A program made the position numbers and the translations under genes. 6,493 bases of DNA from Spirochaetota bacterium (GTDB lineage Bacteria > Spirochaetota > JAHITG01): NCBI GenBank assembly GCA_018817865.1, contig JAHITG010000161.1:1-6493 (forward strand), written 5' to 3'. Position 1 is the stretch's first letter, and each line of letters begins with the position of its first letter. Under the pieces are notes generated by a model. The model searched no databases and had not been told where the DNA came from. It worked only from the letters and a program-made list of their open reading frames with translations. This document shows positions 1-5,934 of the stretch, one piece after another.

Positions 1-376
1 CTATTGCAGCAGCTCTGAATGTGTCCCCGGCAACTACTTTTACCTTATAGTTTTTATTCTTTAGAAAATGAGCACATTTTGCAAGAGAAGTAGTTTTTCC
101 TACTCCGTTTATTCCGGTAAATAAAATGATCTTTAAGCCGTCAGTATTTATCAGTTCTCCTTCTTTCACAAGATCTATCAGGTATTTTTTTAATAAATCT
201 GTAACATCATTGTAATTATCGGTTTTTCCCTTATGCAGATGGTCAAGGATCATCTGGGTTGTTTTTGGCCCTATGTCTGATTCAATAAGAGTCTCTTCAA
301 ATTCTTCATAAAAGATCTCAGTGATCTTCTGTTCTGTCTTCTTTTTCGATCTGAAAAAATTACCTAAAATACCCAT
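1..376 (-). CDS. ftsY: Signal recognition particle receptor FtsY, N-terminal part (cut by window edge)
   Basis: The first 125 codons are present; the gene runs off the left end. FtsY is the SRP receptor GTPase that docks the Ffh/ribosome complex at the inner membrane for co-translational insertion. I see a short basic amphipathic start (MGILGNFFRSKKK), a helical N domain at about residues 14-80 with ESDIGPKTT, the G1 P-loop GINGVGKTT at 88-96, and GDTFRAAA at 117-124. DTFRAAA separates FtsY from Ffh, which has DTYRPAA. The long acidic A domain of E. coli FtsY is absent, as in many other bacteria; the MGILGNFF segment is probably the membrane-targeting helix. The ATG has a strong AAAGGAGA ribosome site 4 nt upstream. 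It follows the PEGA gene by 35 bp with no terminator, so it is probably the last or a distal gene of that unit. The identity is firm. Confidence 0.95.
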   Translation of the reverse strand, partial: MGILGNFFRSKKKTEQKITEIFYEEFEETLIESDIGPKTTQMILDHLHKGKTDNYNDVTDLLKKYLIDLVKEGELINTDGLKIILFTGINGVGKTTSLAKCAHFLKNKNYKVKVVAGDTFRAAAI

Positions 377-380
377 TTGT

Positions 381-388
381 TCTCCTTT
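381..388 (-). promoter_or_regulatory. Shine-Dalgarno site of ftsY
   Basis: On the minus strand this reads AAAGGAGA, 4 nt before the ATG at 376-374. It is one of the best ribosome sites in the window and fixes the ftsY start. It lies in the only spacer (377-411) between the PEGA gene and ftsY. That spacer shows no hairpin and no convincing promoter. Confidence 0.8.
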
Positions 389-411
389 AAAGTGTTAGGC
401 AAGGGAATAGT

Positions 412-1815
412 TTAAAATCTGTACTGCATATAGAGATAATGATTATCCGATCTTTCAGCCAGGTTAAACTTTAATTTCTTATCATTATATCCAATATTAA
501 CATCATCGTAATTTATAACTTTAAAAAAATATATTAATGATAATGTGTAGGAGCCAAGACCGGCCAGCGCACTTATAAAAGATACAGTCATAAAAATATT
601 ACCTTTATCAAGGTGATTTCTGTCGTATGTGTTATCATATCTGTCGTATTCGATCGTACCGTTAATATAAAATAAGTAGGTGCTCGTTAAAAAAAGAGTT
701 CCTGAGGCTAATGTAGTGTACATGATCAATTTATTTCTTTTGTGTCTTTTTTCATAATATTCCTTTGATCGGATCTTTTCCAGGTTTACTCTAAAATGGT
801 TCGTACCGGTAAATAAATTGATATTTTTATAATAAGTATTATGATTTGTTTTAAATATCTGTAACCTGTAATTTCCGGGTTCTAAATTGGTAAATACAAG
901 AGGAGTTTTTCCTAAGGACCTGACATTTAGAAACACGGTGGCATCTGTTGGCTCAGAGGAGACCTTAAGAACTGCTTTGTTTTTTGTAAAATTTATCCTG
1001 CTGAATTCAACTCTATTTGTACGGTCTTTTACGATCGTTATATTGGTTTGCTGCCCGGACGGATGATCAACGGATTGGAATTTAATTTCATGCGTTCCGG
1101 TGGAGAGTTGATAATAATTCATTTTATCGTGTATTAATTTACTGTCAATATAAAATTCATAATTTGATAGATCTGTAACCATTTTCAGATATCCTGTTTC
1201 TGAAGGATTAAAGTACTGCACAAGGTCCGTTGATATCTTTTTAATCCCCTGGTCCAGGTCTTTCTCATGGATCTTAATGGAATTTTTATGGATAAAATTA
1301 CGCTGTATGGTATTATAAACAGTATAAGATACAGACAGTTCATGAACAGAACCGCTGTTGAAAGAGTATTTACCGGATATTATATAATCTGTTTTTATAT
1401 CTTTAGCAAAGTGTTCCGGATCTTCAGGGTCAGGTGATCTTATGTAGCTGTCATAGATCATATCTGCATCCAGTATGACAACATCCCTTATAAAGTTTGT
1501 GCCGTATGCATAAAGGAGAGATCTGTTCGTCTGAAACTCATTTGGGATAAGATAATCCTGAGTTGTAATAGTGAGCTTTTTAATGGCTTTCAGATCATTT
1601 GAAAGAAATTTTTGAATAGTTCTGCCAATATAGGAATATTCGTCTTTAGTTGTAAGGTTTTGAAAAGGAATGACCGCTATAGTCCTGTACCCCTTGTCCA
1701 AAAGCTCTATTTTTTTGATATTTGAAAGGGCTTCATTATTACCGAGGCTAAATGCGAATAAATTATGAGAGAGAAAGATGAAGACGAACAGATATTGTGC
1801 TTTTTTCAAAAACAT
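412..1815 (-). CDS. Exported PEGA-domain protein with TolB/CsgG-like N-terminal domain and two C-terminal hydrophobic segments
   Basis: The protein has 467 residues. Residues 1-21 look like a Sec signal peptide: KK at 4-5, hydrophobic core 8-15, possible cleavage after NLFA at 21, and no lipobox cysteine. Residues about 42-203 resemble the TolB-N/CsgG-like fold (IAVIPFQNLT at 46-55, a nucleotide-free alpha/beta type, and DYIISGKY at 143-150). Residues 208-277 look like a degenerate PEGA repeat. Residues 281-347 are a clear PEGA domain (VSSEPTDATVFLNVRSLGKT within 285-304). Hydrophobic segments at about 363-384 and 406-432 follow, then a beta-rich tail ending in YRF. The basic KRHKRNK at 356-362 just before the first segment conflicts with the positive-inside rule if the PEGA part is periplasmic, so the topology is unsure. 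No biochemical function can be assigned; PEGA domains are usually surface or wall-associated beta modules. The start is 1 nt after the cheY stop, with only a weak AAAAGG 12 nt upstream, which suggests translational coupling. Confidence 0.85.
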   Translation of the reverse strand: MFLKKAQYLFVFIFLSHNLFAFSLGNNEALSNIKKIELLDKGYRTIAVIPFQNLTTKDEYSYIGRTIQKFLSNDLKAIKKLTITTQDYLIPNEFQTNRSLLYAYGTNFIRDVVILDADMIYDSYIRSPDPEDPEHFAKDIKTDYIISGKYSFNSGSVHELSVSYTVYNTIQRNFIHKNSIKIHEKDLDQGIKKISTDLVQYFNPSETGYLKMVTDLSNYEFYIDSKLIHDKMNYYQLSTGTHEIKFQSVDHPSGQQTNITIVKDRTNRVEFSRINFTKNKAVLKVSSEPTDATVFLNVRSLGKTPLVFTNLEPGNYRLQIFKTNHNTYYKNINLFTGTNHFRVNLEKIRSKEYYEKRHKRNKLIMYTTLASGTLFLTSTYLFYINGTIEYDRYDNTYDRNHLDKGNIFMTVSFISALAGLGSYTLSLIYFFKVINYDDVNIGYNDKKLKFNLAERSDNHYLYMQYRF

Positions 1816-1816
1816 T

Positions 1817-2176
1817 TTATTTTAAAGCCTTTTGAATGGCTGTTGCCAGCCTGGGAGGATCAAAAGGTTTGACAATAAAATCCTTAGCCCCGATCTTTAT
1901 TGCTTCAATTATTAATTGCTGTTGGCCCAAGGCACTGCATACAATGACCCTGGCATCGGGGTCCAGCTGGCGAATTGCCTTTAATGCATTCAGTCCATCC
2001 ATTTTTGGCATGGTAATATCCATGATAACGACATCCGGTCGCAGTTTTTTATATTTTTCAATTACTTCCAGTCCGTCAGCAGCTTCTCCAATAATATCAT
2101 AACCTTCTTTTTGAAGTATCTCTTTTTGAACCATTTTTATGAATGCTAAATCATCAGCTAACAATATGGTTGCCAT
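1817..2176 (-). CDS. cheY: CheY single-domain response regulator
   Basis: The protein has 119 residues, a complete receiver domain with no output domain. The acidic pocket is D8-D9, the phospho-acceptor is D53 (in IMDITMPKMDG), the switch Ser is S81 (CSALGQQ), the aromatic switch position is F100 and the conserved Lys is K103 (DFIVKPF). The run VIVCSALGQQ and GAKDFIVKPF is close to what I recall of the Thermotoga maritima/Bacillus type of CheY, the type dephosphorylated by CheC/CheX/FliY and not by CheZ. This agrees with a CheX-like gene 13 bp upstream. A kinase would phosphorylate D53, and phospho-CheY classically binds the flagellar switch FliM. No cheA or flagellar gene lies in the window, so motility is the default but not the only output. 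The start is fixed by GGAGGA 4 nt upstream. Every catalytic residue is present. Confidence 0.95.
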   Translation of the reverse strand: MATILLADDLAFIKMVQKEILQKEGYDIIGEAADGLEVIEKYKKLRPDVVIMDITMPKMDGLNALKAIRQLDPDARVIVCSALGQQQLIIEAIKIGAKDFIVKPFDPPRLATAIQKALK

Positions 2177-2180
2177 TCAT

Positions 2181-2186
2181 TCCTCC
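2181..2186 (-). promoter_or_regulatory. Shine-Dalgarno site of cheY
   Basis: On the minus strand this reads GGAGGA, followed by 4 nt and the ATG at 2176-2174. It lies inside the 13-bp gap after the cheX stop. A second ATG at 2180-2178 is out of frame and too close to the site, so the start at 2176 is preferred. Confidence 0.75.
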
Positions 2187-2189
2187 AAA

Positions 2190-2657
2190 TTACTGAGTTT
2201 TTCTTAATGCAACATTGATTTCAAGTGTGCCGAATCTTGAGCTAAAGTTTGCATTTATTGTAGGAAACTCCACATAAGCTGCATTTTTATCGTTTTCAAT
2301 ATTTATTTGAGGAGGTGTGATCTGGATAATATGTTCTTTTCCTGCTAATAGTATTGTAGCCCGTCCTGTTATCATATTCGCCAGGGAGCTCAAAGCACTT
2401 TCGAAATATTCTGCTTGTTTTTCAGGTTTGCTGTCCGGCATCATACAGCTGACCACGCGCTGAGCCGTATGATTTTTAAAACTGTAAACAACCTGGCCGG
2501 TTAAATAGCCTGCAACTCCAAATACAATACAAATTTCATTAGCAGGTTTTGTACTTTTTGTAACCTGGACACTGGTCTTTTTCAGTTCGATCTGAGCGAT
2601 CTTCTCAAATATTTCAATTGCACCGATAATAAAGGGATTTATATATTCGACTTCCAT
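2190..2657 (-). CDS. cheX: CheX-like chemotaxis protein (CheC/CheX phosphatase family), catalytic Glu replaced
   Basis: The protein has 155 residues, the usual length of CheX. CheX proteins dephosphorylate CheY-P as homodimers using a helix with the pattern D/S-x3-E-x2-N. The family look is clear: an N-terminal helix with INPFI at 6-10, the beta segment GYLTGQVVYSF at 50-60, the helix FESALSSLANMITG at 85-98, and the C-terminal strand TLEINVAL at 144-151. In that helix S87 and N94 fit the pattern, but the glutamate position is S91 (codon TCC), so the acidic catalytic residue is missing. It may bind CheY without hydrolysing its phosphate; this is inference. The gene is first in a group with cheY 13 bp downstream. 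The ATG at 2657-2655 has no Shine-Dalgarno sequence, and no better in-frame start exists upstream because of a stop. Family assignment is good; the enzymatic name should be used with care. Confidence 0.85.
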   Translation of the reverse strand: MEVEYINPFIIGAIEIFEKIAQIELKKTSVQVTKSTKPANEICIVFGVAGYLTGQVVYSFKNHTAQRVVSCMMPDSKPEKQAEYFESALSSLANMITGRATILLAGKEHIIQITPPQINIENDKNAAYVEFPTINANFSSRFGTLEINVALRKTQ

Positions 2658-2723
2658 AGAAAATTAATTTATTTCATTTTAATTTATTGTCAAGAACTTT
2701 ATTAATGTCTGCTGGTATCTGAA
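2658..2723. other. Intergenic gap between rodA and cheX
   Basis: This 66-bp AT-rich gap is the largest in the window. I looked for a terminator after the rodA stop and found no GC-rich stem followed by a T run, so the shape operon may read through into cheX. Apart from the promoter-like boxes at 2666-2693 and short palindromic AT runs such as AAATTAATTT, nothing else stands out. Confidence 0.6.
2666..2693 (-). promoter_or_regulatory. Predicted sigma70-type promoter for cheX-cheY group
   Basis: On the minus strand a perfect -35 box TTGACA (2693-2688) is followed by a 16-bp AT-rich spacer and a weaker -10 box TAAATT (2671-2666, 4 of 6 matches to TATAAT). The ATG of cheX begins 8 nt after the -10, so a start at the normal distance would give a transcript with almost no leader. 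It is the best promoter-like sequence in the window and falls in the longest non-coding gap. AT-rich gaps give chance -10 matches, hence moderate confidence. Confidence 0.5.
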
Positions 2724-4022
2724 TTATCTTTGTGTTTTAATGTTTATCAAAATCGCAGCTCCGATCATTGATGTTATAAGTGAGGACCCTCCATAACTTA
2801 AAAAGGGCAGGGGGATACCGGTCACCGGCATTATGCCTAAAGTCATTCCGACATTGATAAATATCTGGACAATAAACATGGTCGAGATCCCTGTGGCGAT
2901 CAGAGATGAATACGGATCTCTGGCGTTGTAGACGATCTTTAACGCCTGAACGATCAGTAAAAAATATAGAAGCAGGACAAAGGACATCCCCAGCCATCCG
3001 AATTCTTCTCCTATTACAGATATGATAAAATCAGTGGTCTGTTCCGGCAGAAAGCCAAGCTGTGTTTGTGAACCCTGTAAATATCCTTTTCCAAATAGTT
3101 TTCCTGATCCGATCGCGATCTTTGATTGGATGATATTATATCCCGTGCCATAGGGATCGATCTCAGGATCAACAAAAACAAGCAATCTTTTTTTCTGGTA
3201 TGTTTTTAACTTCTGATTGACGGTATAAGAAAAGAGTAATCCGATTAATAGGATGATCAGTATATTACTGATCGCATTTAAAAGGACTTGTTTTGGATAG
3301 AATTTATATATGATCTTAAAAAAGAGTGTAAATATAAAAAAGAGAAGGATCAAAGGAAATAGAATGGATTTGTCTTTAAATATTTTAATCCAGATAATAT
3401 TAGAGACATCCATAGTAAATTCAAAATAGCTTATCAGTAACGGGAGTATAATGGTTATGGCTCCGATGATCATAATATAGATCAGGTATTTAATATTGGC
3501 ATCGGCAAGATAGATCATCACAAAGAACACAGGAAAAAAAACTAAAGTAGAACCCAGATCCGGCTGAAGCAGGATCAAAAAGATCGGGAAAAGAAGAATA
3601 AGGAAGGGAAAGATAAAGTCTTTAAATTTATTAAATTCCCGGTAATGGTAATCTATATATTTGGCAAGGAATAGTATTGTAGCGATCTTTGCGATCTCGG
3701 AGAACTGAAAATTAATGGGACCTATGGTGAGCCATCCTCTGGTATGCCTGATCTCCCTGCCGAATAAAGCTGTTATGATCAGCAGTAGAATAGTTATCAG
3801 ATAGATGTAGTGTGCATAATTATACACCTTTTTAAAGTTTACGGGTATAATGGCCAGCATCAATACTAATCCGATTACAAACCATAAGAATTGTGTTAAA
3901 TAAATATTTTTATATACGGGTTTATTATAACCGGCACTATACAATGCAAGAATACTCATGGATATGATCAATACAAGAATAACAAATATTGATAGATCAA
4001 AACTGAATTTCTGTCTGGTCAA
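2724..4022 (-). CDS. rodA: RodA, SEDS-family peptidoglycan glycosyltransferase
   Basis: RodA polymerises lipid II into glycan strands in the inner membrane, paired with PBP2. With the preferred TTG start it has 432 residues, against about 360-380 for many RodA proteins. Numbering from that TTG, SEDS signatures are RGW at 95-97 with QFSE at 106-109 (usually QPSE), QPDLGSTL at 153-160, RLLVFVDPEIDPYGTGYN at 279-296, FLPEQTTDF at 324-332 and GIPLPFLSYGGSS at 402-414. Nine hydrophobic segments precede the DPEIDP loop where seven are usual; the extra two lie at about 218-240 and 248-267. The start could also be the ATG at 4049-4047 (441 residues), but that has no good ribosome site. The TTG has GGAGG 6 nt upstream and gives the typical short N-terminus before membrane segment 1. 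It overlaps the mrdA 3' end by 26 nt (53 nt from the ATG), so the two are translationally linked. Confidence 0.95.
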   Translation of the reverse strand: MTRQKFSFDLSIFVILVLIISMSILALYSAGYNKPVYKNIYLTQFLWFVIGLVLMLAIIPVNFKKVYNYAHYIYLITILLLIITALFGREIRHTRGWLTIGPINFQFSEIAKIATILFLAKYIDYHYREFNKFKDFIFPFLILLFPIFLILLQPDLGSTLVFFPVFFVMIYLADANIKYLIYIMIIGAITIILPLLISYFEFTMDVSNIIWIKIFKDKSILFPLILLFFIFTLFFKIIYKFYPKQVLLNAISNILIILLIGLLFSYTVNQKLKTYQKKRLLVFVDPEIDPYGTGYNIIQSKIAIGSGKLFGKGYLQGSQTQLGFLPEQTTDFIISVIGEEFGWLGMSFVLLLYFLLIVQALKIVYNARDPYSSLIATGISTMFIVQIFINVGMTLGIMPVTGIPLPFLSYGGSSLITSMIGAAILINIKTQR

Positions 4023-5931
4023 AACCTTCCTCCAGTAATCTCTGATCATCCATCCGCTTCATGTACCTCTCATACTGTGCTTTATCAATATAGGATTTTA
4101 TTTTCTTTTTATCCTTTTCTACATCTTCACCTTTAAAAATAGCATTTAAAATTGCTATTCCCACCGGTGCGGCTTTTTCACCACCACCGCCTGCATTTTC
4201 AAGAAAGACGGTAACAACAACACGGTCTTTTTTTGTGTTGTAGGGAGCATAACATGTAAACCACGCATGCGGATCTCCAAAAGTATTTTGTGCTGTACTG
4301 GTTTTACCTGCAAGAGAGATTTTTGAAAACCTTCCGGCCTGTTTAGCAGTACCACCCAGGGTAACCAGATTCAGACTTTTTTTAATAGTGTTTAAATTTG
4401 CCTCATCAATGGGAATATTATGGATCAGTTTCTTTTCTGTTTTAAAGACCTGTTCTCCATCAATTGCATTATAGATAGCTTTTAAAAGATGGGGCTGATA
4501 AATAAGGCCGTCATTTGCTACGGCTGCCATCATGTCTGAAACCTGAAGTACGGTAGACAGTATGAATCCCTGTCCGATCCCCAAATTTATTGTATCTCCG
4601 TCATACCAGTTTTCAGCAAATGTCTTCTTTTTCCATTTATGTGACGGCAGAAATCCAGGCAGTTCACCCGGGATATCGATACCAGACTGAGTGCCGTAAC
4701 CATAGTATTCTGCATATTGGATTATTTTTTTACTTCCCAGATAATAGCTTAAATTAAAAAAAAAGACATTACACGAAAATTCAAGTCCCGTATATATGTT
4801 CATATAACCATGATACCCGGTACAATGAAATACTCTGTCATCATTTTCGAATTTGTAATAGCCCTTACAATAATAGGTGTTATTTGGATTAACAACTTCC
4901 TCTTCGATCCCGGCTGTTGCGGTAACGATCTTAAAAACTGATCCAGGAGGATATTTTGCCTGAATAGCCCTGTTTAAAAATGGTTTTTCCGGATCAGTAT
5001 TTAATTCAATTATTTTGGGGATGTCCGGATCCTTGATGAAAATATTCGGATCAAAGTCAGGTTTTGATACAAGGGCCAGGATTTCTCCGGTATAAGGATC
5101 AAGAACAATGACAGACCCCCTTTCTCTTTTCATTGCATCTTCTGCTATCTGCTGTATCCTTTTATCCAAGGTCAATACAAGGTTATGGCCGGGAACCGGT
5201 TTCTCAACGACAAAGCTTTTTCGGATCCTGTTCCGGGCATCCACAATACGCAACAGCTTTCCTTCCTTTCCGCGCAGTTCAGTATCATAGAATTTTTCTA
5301 TGCCTATTTTTCCTATAATGCTGTTCAAGTGATATTGCGGATCATCTTCACGGTATTTAAGTTCATTTTTACTGATACTTCCTACAAAACCAAGCGTGTG
5401 AGCGGCCAGATTTTTGTTAGGATAATTTCGATAGTATATCGGCTCCCAGTAGATGCCGGGAAGGTCCTGAATGACCTCAGCTATCTCAGCGATGTTTCTG
5501 ATAGGAACATCATCCTTGATCAGAAAGGGTTCAAAGTAATTTCCCCTATTCGTAAAAAGAGAAATAGTGTTGGTATAATTATAATCCGCAATGAATGATA
5601 GTTTATAAAGGATTGTTTTTACATTGCTCAGTTTCAAGTGAATAGGGAGTATATATAGACCCATTGTCTCTTCATTTGTGACCAGAGGAATGTTCTTTTC
5701 GGATTCAGGATCAAAATCCCTTCCAAAGATCTCTCCCCTGTATGTCTGAATGGGAATATACTGTTCTCTGTTATTTAAGGAAAGATCACTGTATTTTTGA
5801 CCTTTAATTAACTGAAGATAAATGACCTGAAAAAATAAGATAAAGAACAGGATAATAAATATCCATTGTACAATAGCAAAACGGTTATTAAAAAAATAGA
5901 ACTGTTTTGGACTTACTGATGTTTTTGTCAT
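3997..5931 (-). CDS. mrdA: Penicillin-binding protein 2, elongasome transpeptidase (class B PBP)
   Basis: The protein has 644 residues, normal for PBP2. It crosslinks peptidoglycan made by RodA on the periplasmic side of the inner membrane. It has a cytoplasmic tail, one membrane anchor at about 19-40, a pedestal/dimerisation region beginning with YRGEIFGRD (64-72) and including HTLGFVG at 178-184 and IGIEKFYD at 209-216, then the transpeptidase domain from about 270. Catalytic motifs are SVFK at 331-334 (nucleophile S331, base K334) and SCN at 386-388. At the third motif the protein has KTS (543-545) instead of KTG or KSG; the codons AAA ACC AGT are clear. Cys355, Cys370, His374 and Cys387 fall where some PBP2s bind zinc, which is a possible parallel. 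A charged tail (about 600-644) extends beyond the domain. The start is 3 nt after the mreD stop with no Shine-Dalgarno sequence, so it is probably translated by coupling. The product name is firm. Confidence 0.95.
   Translation of the reverse strand: MTKTSVSPKQFYFFNNRFAIVQWIFIILFFILFFQVIYLQLIKGQKYSDLSLNNREQYIPIQTYRGEIFGRDFDPESEKNIPLVTNEETMGLYILPIHLKLSNVKTILYKLSFIADYNYTNTISLFTNRGNYFEPFLIKDDVPIRNIAEIAEVIQDLPGIYWEPIYYRNYPNKNLAAHTLGFVGSISKNELKYREDDPQYHLNSIIGKIGIEKFYDTELRGKEGKLLRIVDARNRIRKSFVVEKPVPGHNLVLTLDKRIQQIAEDAMKRERGSVIVLDPYTGEILALVSKPDFDPNIFIKDPDIPKIIELNTDPEKPFLNRAIQAKYPPGSVFKIVTATAGIEEEVVNPNNTYYCKGYYKFENDDRVFHCTGYHGYMNIYTGLEFSCNVFFFNLSYYLGSKKIIQYAEYYGYGTQSGIDIPGELPGFLPSHKWKKKTFAENWYDGDTINLGIGQGFILSTVLQVSDMMAAVANDGLIYQPHLLKAIYNAIDGEQVFKTEKKLIHNIPIDEANLNTIKKSLNLVTLGGTAKQAGRFSKISLAGKTSTAQNTFGDPHAWFTCYAPYNTKKDRVVVTVFLENAGGGGEKAAPVGIAILNAIFKGEDVEKDKKKIKSYIDKAQYERYMKRMDDQRLLEEGFDQTEIQF
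4029..4033 (-). promoter_or_regulatory. Shine-Dalgarno site deciding the rodA TTG start
   Basis: On the minus strand this reads GGAGG (extended GGAGGAAGG), 6 nt before TTG at 4022-4020. It lies inside the last codons of mrdA (the LEEG part of its tail). The alternative ATG at 4049-4047 has at best AGAGG about 14 nt away, so the TTG is favoured. Confidence 0.65.
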
Positions 5932-5934
5932 TAG

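Noticed and set aside
377..411. Separate promoter for ftsY in the gap after the PEGA gene
   Set aside because: Only 35 bp, mostly occupied by the ribosome site; no -35/-10 pair visible. A promoter inside the PEGA coding sequence cannot be excluded.
1836..2102. Plus-strand open frame of 88 codons across cheY
   Set aside because: Fully antisense to the receiver domain, which has all catalytic residues; a shadow frame.
2700..2726. Possible rho-independent terminator after rodA
   Set aside because: I found no GC-rich inverted repeat with a T run; the stretch is AT-rich and unstructured by eye.
2737..2997. Minus-strand open frame of 86 codons within rodA, and a similar one at 4155-4355 within mrdA
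   Set aside because: Out-of-frame reads of conserved genes with no ribosome site or domain.
4297..4305. Frameshift or pseudogene explanation for the altered KTG motif of PBP2
   Set aside because: The reading frame is continuous on both sides, and the flanking LAGK and TAQ residues and downstream domain are normal; it is a substitution only.
5185..5598. Plus-strand open frame of 137 codons inside mrdA
   Set aside because: It lies antisense to well-conserved PBP2 pedestal codons, shows no family resemblance, and its composition follows from the opposite gene.
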